From assembly GCA_030323885.1 (NCBI GenBank), contig CM059192.1, positions 62,365,593 through 62,429,592 on the forward strand: a stretch of DNA of 64,000 bases, read 5' to 3'. The notes under the pieces are model-generated. The model worked only from the letters and a program-made list of their open reading frames with translations. It did not search any database and had not been told where the DNA came from. Source of the stretch: Branchipolynoe longqiensis (lineage: Eukaryota; Annelida; Polychaeta; Phyllodocida; Polynoidae). Below are positions 44,701-56,059 of the stretch, in pieces (the first letter of the stretch is position 1; every line of letters starts with the position of its first letter). The position numbers were made by a program, and so were the translations under genes.

Positions 44701-46439
44701 TTTACAAAGTGTCTGAGACCACTTCCATTCAGAACCAGACTATTGCGACGGCCTCATGGGGCGACCGCAGCATCCATTTAGGTCTCATTGATGTCTGCCC
44801 AGGCAGTAAACCCTACAGAAGGAAGAGGGGTGCCTGACCTCCCACTCTCGCCGTCCGCTCCCACGGCGTCACGGCGCGCGCCTCATGGTATGAGGACAAC
44901 CAGGTGGGTGGCCTCAAGCACTGGTCAAGAGTGCCGACCATAACCCCTGAGTCCAGTAATTAAATTATAGGGCAGCAGAAGCCCCCCCCTCACCCCCCCC
45001 CCCCCCCCCCCCCCCCCATGGAAAGGACGCCGACACTCAGAGCGGACATCCCACCCTGGACAAGAGGCATGGATTCCACCGACAAACCTTTTCCCGGCTG
45101 TGGTGGGGGAAAAAAACACTCACTCCTCTGGGAAACTGGTGCTGACCTCCACCTCCCCACCTACACGCCGCCACCGGCAGATGGATGGCAGAGCAGGTGT
45201 AACAAACCTGCAGTCCACCAACGGACCAGGCACACGGGGATCACTGGAGAGGGCTTATGTCCCTCTGCCTGTAAAAGCTAGAACGGCTGGAAGTAGGAAC
45301 ACTGCAGCTGCAGGCAACACGGGTTAGGAGAGTGGCGTATGCCGTTAGCTGCACTCACCCTGTCCCAACTTTCCGGAATACACACCCACCTACTGATTGC
45401 TTTTGCTGACCACACAGGAGCACGCGCAGTCAATGCTAACCGATGGCCTACAGATGACCTAGAAAGGCCGGGTCAAACCCAGGACACGGAGAGGTCAGCT
45501 AGCACAGCGGAATCGGTAGGAAGACAGGGCACGGGTTCCTACAATACACGCGAGTACTAAGAAGATGGAATGTGCACCCAGTGGTAGAGAAAGTAAAAAC
45601 CAGGAACATATCCCTACTTGCAGAAACTATTCACAGGGGTAGCACAAAACTCTGTCAACGCGGCTCGCTCACTACTGTCTACGGCCATTTTGGGAACACC
45701 CACATGTGACAAGGCTGCCCTGAGGCATAGCGCACCTCAAACCGCCCTATCCAAATATAGTGCGGTCTGGGGCCCCAATACACCGTGCCGATACCTCCAG
45801 GAATGGGGCTTTACACAAAACTAATTTAACTGGAATGCATTTGCAATAAAAAAGTAGTGGTTGGCCCTAGTGGCCTGCTTACGATCATAATAAAGCATTC
45901 TGATATAAGCATGCAGCAGAATAAATACTATTATGGTAAGATATATGCGATTGTTGCGCTTAGGTTAGCAGATCCACCATTATACAACTGAGACCCAATA
46001 AAAAGAACTACACAAAATTACGAGTGGCGTCTCATAACCCCTCATGGCCTATATCTGACCACAAATAATCTTTATTCTGCGGCATGATAATAGGATAATG
46101 CTTTCTGAGAGAGTACTTCTCGTGATAAGACTGCAGGCGAATCTGACCCGCCATCAGGCATTCAAACAAGGCACTAACTACTACACCTCCCATTACCCAA
46201 GCAGGCGACGCGGCCACCATCACCACCCATAATGAACCAGGACTGCACACTGAATACACTATATTATTTCATGTAATCGCTGTAATGTACAAAACTCCAA
46301 CATTTTCTACGCTAAAGCTGCTATCCAAACCGTTAACGAATGGACTAACCATACTGTCATCGAAGTGCTACTAGCAATATCCAGGGAAATCCTTACTACA
46401 GTTGTTAGATGTGCGATTGTATGCGTGTACGCACTAGGG
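44701..46439. other. Unassigned sequence with a poly-C tract
   Basis: C-rich run at 44983-45017, otherwise mixed sequence. The frames at 45018-45560 and 45618-45824 have no recognisable domain. Confidence 0.4.
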
Positions 46440-46865
46440 CTTGGGCACGCTGACCCGGTGCACACACCAGGTAGGCCTCTGGGCATGTTGCCCGGTGTCC
46501 ACACCAGGAAGCAGCCGCTCTGGGCATGCTGCCCCGGTGCACACACCAGGGAGCAGCCCCTTTGGGCACGCTGCACCGGCCCCTTTGGGCACGCTGACCC
46601 GGTGCACACACCAGGGAGCCCTCTGGGCATGCTGGGCCGGTGCACACACCAGAGAGCAGCTCCTTTGGGCATGTTGCCCCGGTGCTCACACCAGGAAGCG
46701 GCCCTATGGTCATGCTGCCCCAGTGCACACACCGGGAAGTGGCCCCTCTGGTCATGCTGACCCGGTGCACACACCAGGAAGCGGCCCCTCTGGTCATGCT
46801 GCCCCGGTGCACACACCAGGAAGTGGCCCCTCTGGTCATGCTGACCCGATGCACACATCAGCTCG
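46440..46865. repeat. About 42-bp minisatellite, ten copies
   Basis: Units contain GCATGCTGCCCCGGTGCACA, then CACCAGGAAGCGGCCCCTCT. Some units are shortened. Long frames on both strands (up to 221 codons) are repeat translations. Confidence 0.9.
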
Positions 46866-47129
46866 GTGCGACACTCACGGCGAGGAACATCTGGCAGCGG
46901 GTACCCGTCGGCGAGCTGCTGGTACAACGCGCCTGGAGGACGGCGGAACCCGCGTCTCCCGTAACCAGACACCCGGCCGGCTACCAGCGTCAGATAGATG
47001 GACGTCAGCTCAAGGAGGAGGGGCCCATCACGAAGAGCCGCCTGGTCAACAACGACGCCTAGCGTCGGAGCAACTCCAGTATTGTTATAACTGTCCAGCA
47101 GTGTAATGGCTACCAGTCTTCCGCACTGC

Positions 47130-48259
47130 CACAGTCACCTTACACTAAGGTACAGTGCCTGGCATTGCAATAGCTAAATTAGTGTCCCGCATTGTAAAAA
47201 TTACCTTAGTGTCCCGCATTGTAACAGCTACCGACAAGTCTCCAGCGTTGTCACGATTACCTACCAGTATCCTATATTGTAACATATATCTTAGTCTTCA
47301 GCATTGTTACATATATCTTAGTCTCCAGCATTGTATTGTAACAGCTATGATATAGTATCCCACATACACATTACTTTAGTGTCCTACATTGAAACAGCTA
47401 ACTTACACTAATGAGTCTCTTGCATAGCAACAGTTACCATGAGGTCTCCAGCATTGTAACAAATACCATGCAGTCTGCAACATTGTAATAGTTGCCTCAG
47501 TCTCCCACATTGTAACAGCTACCTAACAGTTCACCTTGTAATAGCTATCGTAATCTCCCACATTGTAATGGTTACCTTAGTCCCCCGCATTATAACAGCT
47601 ACCTTACAGTGCACATTATAATAGCTATCATAATCTCCCACATTGTAACAGTTACCTTAGTCTCCCACATTGTAACAGTTACCTTAGTCTCCCACATTGT
47701 AACAGTTACCTTAGTCTCCCACATTGTAACAGTTACCTTAGTCTCCCACATTCTAACTCTCCATCATTGTAACAGCTACCTAACAGTTCACCTTGTAATA
47801 GCTATCATAATCTCCCACATTGTAATGGTTACCTTAGTCCCCCGCATTATAACAGCTACCTTACAGTGCACATTATAATAGCTATCATAATCTCCCACAT
47901 TGTAACAGTTACCTTAGTCTCCCACATTGTAACAGTTACCTTAGTCTCCCACATTCTAACTCTCCATCATTGTAACAGCTACCTAACAGTTCACCTTGTA
48001 ATAGCTATCGTAATCTCCCACATTGTAATGGTTACCTTAGTCCCCCGCATTATAACAGCTACCTTACAGTGCACATTATAATAGCTATCATAATCTCCCA
48101 CATTGTAACAGTTACCGTAGTCTCCCACATTGTAACAGTTACCTTAGTCTCCCACATTGTAACAGTTACCTTAGTCTCCCACATTCTAACTCTCCATCGT
48201 TGTAACAGGTACCTTAGTATCCCACATTTTAAATCTCCCACATTGTAACAGTTACCTTA
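47130..48259. repeat. Minisatellite array, left part, with higher-order repeats
   Basis: Basic unit ACATTGTAACAGTTACCTTA followed by GTCTCCC (about 23-27 bp). Between about 47600 and 48240 a block of about 257 bp, containing TATAATAGCTATCATAATCT, is repeated with loss of some inner units. Confidence 0.85.
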
Positions 48260-48525
48260 ACCGTGCATTTCTTACACGCGGTATGCGGCATGCAGTATGC
48301 GAACGGTTTGGGTCCTTTCACCCACACCCACACACATAGTGTCAGGTTTCTCTAACACTGTTGTCTATGGGCATTCGCATTCGCATTCGCATGCTGCACC
48401 GATCGCTACATGGACCGATTCAATATTCGCATGCCGCATACCACGTGTAAGGAATCACCCCCATTGACTCAGATGCTTTTTGATTTTTTGCCACATTCGC
48501 ATACCGCGTGTAGGGAATGAATGCT
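48260..48525. mobile_element. MITE, family M4, inside the minisatellite
   Basis: 266 bp; ends ACCGTGCATTTCTTACACG and, reversed, AGCATTCATTCCCTACACG, with GCGGTATGCG just inside both. It is flanked by TTA (48257-48259 and 48526-48528). Neighbouring array units read ACCTTAGTCTCCC, the uninterrupted target, so the TTA duplication is directly supported by the array itself. Confidence 0.85.
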
Positions 48526-50505
48526 TTAGTCTCCCACATTCTAGCTCTCCATCATTGTAACAGGTACCTTAGTCTCCCACATTCTAACTCTCCATCATTG
48601 TAACAGGTACCTTAGTCTCCCACATTGTAACTCTCCCACATTGTAACAGGTACCTTAGTCTCCCACATTCTAACTCTCCATCATTGTAACAGTTACCTTA
48701 GTCTCCCACATTCTAACTCTCCATCATTGTAACAGGTACCTTAGTCTCCCACATTCTAACTCTCCATCATTGTAACAGGTACCTTAGTCTCACACATTCT
48801 AACTCTCCATCATTGTAACAGGTACCTTAGTCTCCCACATTCTAACTCTCCTGCATTGTAACAGTTACCTTAGTCTCCCATATTCTAACTCTCCATCGTT
48901 GTAACAGCTACCTTAGTCTCCCACATTCTAACTCTCCATCATTGTAACAGGTACCTTAGTCTCCCACATTCTAACTCTCCGTCATTGTAGCAGGTACCTT
49001 AGTCTCACACATTCTAACTCTCCATCATTGTAACAGGTACCTTAGTCTCCCACATTCTAACTCTCCATCGTTGTAACATGTACCTTAGTCTCCCACATTC
49101 TAACTCTCCATCATTGTAACAGTTACCTTAGTCTCCCACATTGGAACAGTTACCTTAGTCTCCCACATTCTAACTCTCCATCGTTGTAACAGGTACCTAA
49201 GTCTCCCACATTCTAACTCTCCATCGTTGTAATAGGTACCTTAGTCTCCCACATTCTAACTCTCCATCATTGTAGCAGGTACCTTTGTCTCCCACATTCT
49301 AACTCTCCTACATTGTAACAGTTACCTTTGTCTCCCACATTCTAACTCTCCTACATTGTAACAGTTACCTTTGTCTCCCACATTCTAACTCTCCTACATT
49401 GTAACAGTTACCTTTGTCTCCCACATTCTAACTCTCCATCGTTGTAACAGGTACCATAGTCTCCCACATTCTAACTCTCCATCATTGTAACAGGTACCTT
49501 AGTCTCACACATTCTAACTCTCCATCATTGTAACAGGTACCTTAGTATCCCACATTTTAACTCTCCCACATTGTAACAGTTACCTTAGTCTTCCACATTG
49601 TAACAGTTACCTTAGTCTCCCACATTGTAACAGTTACCTTAGTCTCCCACATTGTAACAGTTACCTTAGTCTCCCACATTGTAACAGTTACCTTAGTCTC
49701 CCACATTGTAACAGTTACCTTAGTCTTCCACATTGTAACAGTTACCTTAGTTTCCCTCATTGTAACAGCTACCTTAGTCTCCCACATTGTAACAGTTACA
49801 TTAGTCTCCCACATTGTAACAGTTACCTTAGTCTCCCACATTCTAACTCTCCATCATTGTAACAGGTACCTTAGTCTCCCACATTCTAACTTTCCATTGT
49901 TGTAACATGTACCTTAGTCTCCCACATTCTAACTCTCCATCGTTGTAACAGGTACCTTAGTCTCCCACATTCTAACTCTCCATCGTTGTAACAGGTACCT
50001 TAGTCTCCCACATTCTAACTCTCCCACATTGTAACAGTTACCCTAGTCTCCCACATTCTAACTCTCCCACATTGTAAGTTACCTTAGTCTCCCACATACT
50101 AACTCTCCCGCATTGTAAGTTACCTTAGTCTCCCCCATTCTAGCTCGCCCTCATTGTAACAGTTACCGTAGCTCCCACATTCTAACTCCCCCGCATTGTA
50201 ACAGGTACCGTAGCTCCCACATTCTAAATCTCCTGCATTGTAACAGTTACCTTTGTCTCCCACATTCTAACTCTCGCGCATTATAACAGTTACCTTTGTC
50301 TCCCACATTCTAACCATCGTGCATTACTGTAGTCTCCCACATTGCAATATATACCTACCAGTCCCACACCGTGTAACAGCTACCTTACACTGTTAAAGTC
50401 TCCCACATTGTAACAAATACCGTAGTCTCCAGAATTGTAATACTTAACTTAGTCTCACACACTGCAGTATCTACCTGACAGTCCCCCACCTTGTAACAGC
50501 AACCT
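48526..50505. repeat. Minisatellite array, right part
   Basis: Continues the left array with a longer unit of about 43-47 bp: CATTCTAACTCTCCATCATT, then GTAACAGGTACCTTAGTCTC. The pure 23-27 bp type returns at 49560-49840. The last 300 bp are degenerate. Confidence 0.9.
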
Positions 50506-50929
50506 CACCGTCTCCCTACAGACTTCAGCCGTAACAGGTTCTATTAAATTGTTGGGGTAGTCACCATGACCTCTTTTGTAGATGTGGTGGTGGGGTGGCA
50601 TTCAACAGTACAGCAGCAACATTAAACAAACTGGGACATTCAAGTATTGGGGTGCATCGAAGCTAACATTGCGGGTCCACGCCTGATATACGTACGCACA
50701 TGGAACGGCGATGTAACGAGCCCTGTGCATACAAACAATGCACACACTCGACATGACGTGTGTTCAGCTGTGTCGCGAGTCCCCGAGTCTAACGTAGCGG
50801 GTAGGCGCCCGGTGTGCCGGTGACATTGTGCACGGCCCGCCCTGATGGATGTGCTTAGGACCAGGCCGCTGCTGGATGATTTACGAGAGGCGTCCGGGAC
50901 CCATAGATATCGCATAGATTATCGGAGTG

Positions 50930-52680
50930 TCTCAACCAGCCTCACCATCCCATCTCTGATATGACACCACTCTCAGCGCACACTATATGACCGCCTCACC
51001 ATCCCATCTCTGATATCACTCCACTCTCAGTGCACACTGTATGACCGACTCACAACCCCACATCTGTGATAACACTCCACTCTCAGTGCACACTGTATGA
51101 CCACACCACATCTGTGATATCACTCCACTCGCAGTGTACAGTATATGACCACCTCCATCTCTGATATCACTCCACTCTCAGCGCACACTATATGACCGCC
51201 TCACCGCCTCACATCTCTGATATCACTCAACTCTCAGTGCACACTATATGACCACCTCACCACCCCAGATCTCTGATATCACTCCACTCTCAGTGCACAC
51301 TGTATGACCGCCTCACATCTCTGATATCACTCCACTCTCAGTGCACACTATATGACTGCCTCACCACCCCAGATCTCTGATATCACTCCATTCTCAGTGC
51401 ACACTGTATGACTGCCTCACATCTCTGATATCACTCCACTCTCAGTGCACACAGTATGACTGCCTCACATCTCTGATATCACTCAACTCTCAGTGCACAC
51501 TGTATGACTGCCTCACCACCTCACATCTCTGATATCACTCCACTCTCAGTGCACACTGTATGACCGCCTCACATCTCTGATATCACTCGACTCTCAGTGC
51601 ACACTATATGACCGCCTCACCACCCCAGATCTCTGATATCACTCCATTCTCAGTGCACACTGTATGACTGCCTCACATCTCTGATATCACTCCACTCTCA
51701 GTGCACACAGTATGACTGCCTCACATCTCTGATATCACTCAACTCTCAGTGCACACTGTATGACCGCCTCACCACCCCACATCTCTGATATCACTCCACT
51801 CTCAGTGCACACTGTATGACCGCCTCACATCTCTGATATCACTCCACTCTCAGTGCACACTATATGACCGCCTCACCACCCCAGATCTCTGATATCACTC
51901 CATTCTCAGTGCACACTGTATGACTGCCTCACATCTCTGATATCACTCCACTCTCAGTGCACACAGTATGACTGCCTCACATCTCTGATATCACTCAACT
52001 CTCAGTGCACACTGTATGACCACCTCACCACCTCACATCTCTGATATCACTCGACTCTCAGTGCACACTGTATGACCGCCTCACATCTCTGATATCACTC
52101 GACTCTCAGTGCACACTGTATGACCGCCTCACCGCCTCACATCTCTGATATCACTCCACTCTCAGTGCACACTGTATGACCGCCTCACAACCCCACATCT
52201 CTGATATCACTCCACTCTCAGTGCACACTATATGACCGCCTCACATCTCTGATATCACTCCACTCTCAGTGCACACTGTATGACAGCCTCACATCTCTGA
52301 TATCACTCCACTCTCAGTGCACACTGGATGACCGCCTCACCACCTCACATCTCTGATATCACTCCACTCTCAGTGCACACTGTATGCGGGTCCACGCATC
52401 ACCTCACATCTCTGATATCACTCCACTCTCAGTGCACAATGTATGACCGCCTCACATCTCTGATATCCCTCCACTCTCAGTGCACACTATATGACCGCCT
52501 CACCACCCCACATCTCTGATATCACTCCACTCTCAGTGCACACTATATGACCGCCTCACCACCCCACATCTCTGATATCACTCCACTCTCAGTATCTCTG
52601 ATATCACTCCACTCTCAGTGCACACTGTATACGGGTCCATGCATCACCCCACATCTCCGATATCACTGCACTCTCGGTGA
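50930..52680. repeat. 48/57-bp minisatellite, about 33 copies
   Basis: Unit CACATCTCTGATATCACTCC, then ACTCTCAGTGCACACTGTAT, then GACCGCCT, with an optional CACCACCCC extension. Nearly every unit carries a GATATC site. A multi-unit higher-order pattern repeats around 51250-52020. Confidence 0.9.
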
Positions 52681-54052
52681 GCTATAAAGCCAATAGCAAC
52701 CTACATGCCTATTCTGACATATGTACACAATCATACCAAACATAACTTTGTGTTAAGGTATATTACAACATAGGTAAGTCTTGAAATAACATTATCATTT
52801 CAGCTGACTAATGGCAATATACATTTGTTGTAAATAACTGAAACATTTTCAGCTAACAATAGTAACATGGACTCGCTGCTAATGGAAATATACATTTATT
52901 GTAATTAACTGAGACAAATGCCACAATGAATAAATTACATTTACAACAACACATTATGTCATAATTTGTATCAACCTAACATACTTATCTTTGAAAATTG
53001 GAGAAAGCCAAGGCCCCTCTGACTGCAATTTTATTAATGTATTATGCATTAATTTCGCATAATTCCCTAGTTAGAACCAACAGTTCGCTACACGAATACC
53101 GTCAGCTAAATGAGTCGTCTGCAAACCACTGCCGCCAAGTGACGTGACGCGTGCGTTCTGCTGATTAGTCACTTCCGTGGCTCGAGTCCGGTCGTTTGTT
53201 GTGTGGCACGTGACATGTTCCAGTGCGGCCTGATCCGTTAGGTGTCGCCCCCCCTCCCCCCCCCTCCCGCCCTGTGACGGGAGTGTGGAGGGCAATGTCT
53301 GTGGCGTAGCGAGCTTTTGAGTCAACTTCTATTCTCAGAAATATATACGAAAATAAGGAAAGCTTGGTCTGGGTGCACTCACCGAACCATTGTCTTGTCT
53401 GCTTCACGATTACTCTGCGGCACGACCTGCAGCGAACCGAGTTTATTTCCCGAATTGCTTGTTTGTAATTCAATTACGGTTTGAAACTGATCTCGAACAC
53501 TGCTTTTTACCCACGCCCGTTCTTCTGTCAAGTCGTCTCCATGGTAACGAAGGAGTCACTTACAGTCGGGGGTGTTGGGTAAAAGATTCATCAATAACTT
53601 CACTACAATTCGAGAGCGCGGTATTTTGACGAGCGCAGCAGCAGTACGCGAACAGACCCCCGGCCGCCCACGTGCAGCAGACACAGCTTGATATTGTTGT
53701 CACCCTCAGTGAGCGGCTCGTGTCAGCGGGTCGAGTTGGGGCCGTTTCTCACCGCAGTGTCAGAGATCAGGGGTAAGTGGCGGGAAATCGTCTACAAACA
53801 CAATCAGACCCCACCACCCCACGAACACCCCAACACTGCACCGCCCGTGAAAGCACCGCCTCTCCGTGCGGGGCGGGGATGAGTAAGCTGCATCGGCAGA
53901 GGAACATCTCAATAGACTACATCACGGTGTAAAACTTTCCGATATTTGATATACGGGCTATGGAGAACTACTCTATAATAAATTGCAAATTGTCTATATA
54001 ATGGTAGGTGGAGTTCCCTCCTGCTTGCTAATAGTGTTGCATTGCATTTTAG
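52681..54052. other. Unassigned; AT-rich then CpG-rich
   Basis: 52681-53050 is AT-rich. 53090-53890 is CpG-rich with C runs (53247-53270) and a donor-like GGTAAGTGG near 53771. It could be a CpG-rich regulatory patch or an untranslated exon; nothing confirms either. Confidence 0.3.
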
Positions 54053-54219
54053 GTGTAGGTCGACGGTTGAGTACCTTCTAAAGTTCTATGTACTTGAAGG
54101 CATATTTAAGGGCTCTATTTTGGAGTACTTGTAGCTTGTTTAGGAGGCTTGTGTTTCCCCCCATGTATATTACATCGCCATAGTCAAAGTATGGGAGGAT
54201 CATGCCTTCATAGATTTGA
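54053..54219 (-). pseudogene. LINE RT C-terminal fragment, part 2
   Basis: Minus strand encodes GMILPYFDYGDVIYMGG and NKLQVLQNRALKYAFKY, the region after the RT domain of Jockey/CR1-like LINEs. It continues 55164-55714 across an inserted TIR element. Confidence 0.75.
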
Positions 54220-55163
54220 ATGGGGGACATTACGCGTAACTATTTTTTCCGACGATAGGTGGCACATGGGTATTAGTGGGCCTAAACCCACAAGACAACA
54301 TGCGCTCAGTACTCATGACCATACCATTACAATGTCCGTATACAGGACCATACTGTCAGTAGGTCAGTGTACAGGACTACAGTCAGTATGTCAGTACACT
54401 GGACTAGTCAGTAGACATGACCAGACTGTCAGTATGTCACTACACTGGACTAGTCAGTACACAGGACTACAGTCAGTAATCAGGACCATACCATCAGTAT
54501 GTCAGTACACTGGACTAGTCAGTACACAGGACTACAGACAGTACACAGAACTATACAGTCATGTTGTCAGTACTCAGGACTACAGTCAGTACACAGGACC
54601 ATACTATAAGTATGTCAACACACTGGACTAATCAGTACACAGGACTACAGTCAGTACTCAGGACCATACCACCAGTATGTCAGTACACCGGACAACAGTC
54701 AGCACACAGAAGTGAGTACACAAGACTACCATCAGTACTCAGGACCATGGCATCAGTATGTCAGGACACAGGACTAGTCAGTAGACAGAACTATACCGTC
54801 AGTATGTTAGGACACAGGATTATACCATCAATATGTCAGTAGTCAGGACTACATTCAGTACACTGACCATATCGTCAGTATGTCAGTACATAGGACTAGT
54901 CAGTACACAGGACTAGTCAGTACACAGGACTAGTCAGTACACAGGACTACTCAGTACACAGGACTAGTCAGTACACAGGACTAGTCAGTACACAGGACTA
55001 GTCAGTACACAGGACAATAATGTCAATACACAGGACATTAATGTCAGTACACAGGACTACAGTCAGTACACAGGACAATACTGCAAATATGTTTTTAGGC
55101 CCACTGGTTCAGTGGCGACGCCAACGGCAATTGTTCGAACCACAAAATCGTAATGTCCCCCAT
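54220..55163. mobile_element. TIR element carrying a minisatellite
   Basis: Perfect 15-bp inverted ends ATGGGGGACATTACG, a second inverted block AGTGGGCCTAAA about 70 bp inside each end, and a candidate TGA target duplication (54217-54219 and 55164-55166). The interior 54340-55085 is an array of AGTCAGTACACAGGACTA-type units, densest at 54890-55010. It splits a LINE RT fragment. Elements with short ends and central tandem repeats are known from molluscs and other invertebrates. Confidence 0.75.
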
Positions 55164-55714
55164 TGACATGCTCTCTGTCATGTAGTACCTTAGTTTTGAG
55201 AGGAGCCATATCTTATGGTTTGCTTTTTTTTTATTGTGTTTGATATGCAGGTGTCATAGCTGAGATGCCTGTCTAGGTCTACGCCTAGGTATCTGTAGCT
55301 GTCCCCTATCTCTTGCTACAGCTCGCCTATTTGACAGCTGATATCTTTGTTTTTGGTTTGCCTGTTCCCGAAGAGCACAGTCTTGGTTTAATTTGTGTTG
55401 ATGGTTATTTAATTTATTTGGCACCACATGCTTAGTTAATTTAGCGTTTCTTCAGAAGAGTTTCCACTATCTGAATCGTTTTGCCAGGTGCATATACTAC
55501 TGTGTCATCTGCATATGAGGAGGTTTTTGTTTTCTATCCAGTTATTTAAGTCATTTATGTATATGAGGAACAGGAGTGGGCCTAGCATGGATCCCTGGGG
55601 TACTCCACAGTGAATGGTTGCCTCTTGAGAAGGTGTGCCATTCACAAAGGTGTATTGCTTCCGATTTTGAAAGTATTCTTCCACCCAGTTTCCTGTTTCC
55701 CTTGTTATCCCCAT
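55164..55714 (-). pseudogene. LINE RT fragment, part 1
   Basis: Minus strand encodes [19 protein letters not shown] and [20 protein letters not shown] (55505-55714), then after a frameshift [12 protein letters not shown] (motif C) and YLGVDLDRHLSYD. This is the central RT of a CR1/Jockey-type element, 5'-truncated at 55714 where repeat S begins. Confidence 0.85.
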
Positions 55715-55945
55715 TTCTTAGCTCAAAATGCTTAACTATGGCTAGTTGTGTCTTAAATATATTCATTATATCATTATATTGCATGTGTGCATTTATGCTT
55801 GAATTGTTTATGCCAAATTGTTATGTATTTCAATTAATTTGGAATAAAATCTAAGTTTTGCCCGACGCGTATCGGAAAACTCAATGGCTGTACTTCTGTG
55901 TTTTGCTCTCTATGCTGTTTTCAGCGCATGCGCACTCGGAATGAC
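55715..55945. repeat. Dispersed repeat S, copy 2
   Basis: Reverse complement of 17755-17990. It abuts the truncated 5' end of the LINE fragment. Confidence 0.75.
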
Positions 55946-56059
55946 TATGTAGTCTATTGGCTGGTGCGGGAATTGGTCCAGCCGACCAGAAAGGGGTCGG
56001 GTTGGGGGTTGGGGGGGCTGGCGGAGTGGTAGGAACCATAATGCATACATCCCGCCCAC

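Noticed and set aside
53090..53890. CpG-island promoter with a first exon ending at GGTAAGT
   Set aside because: CpG enrichment and one donor-like site are not enough; no coding start or homology, so left as unassigned.
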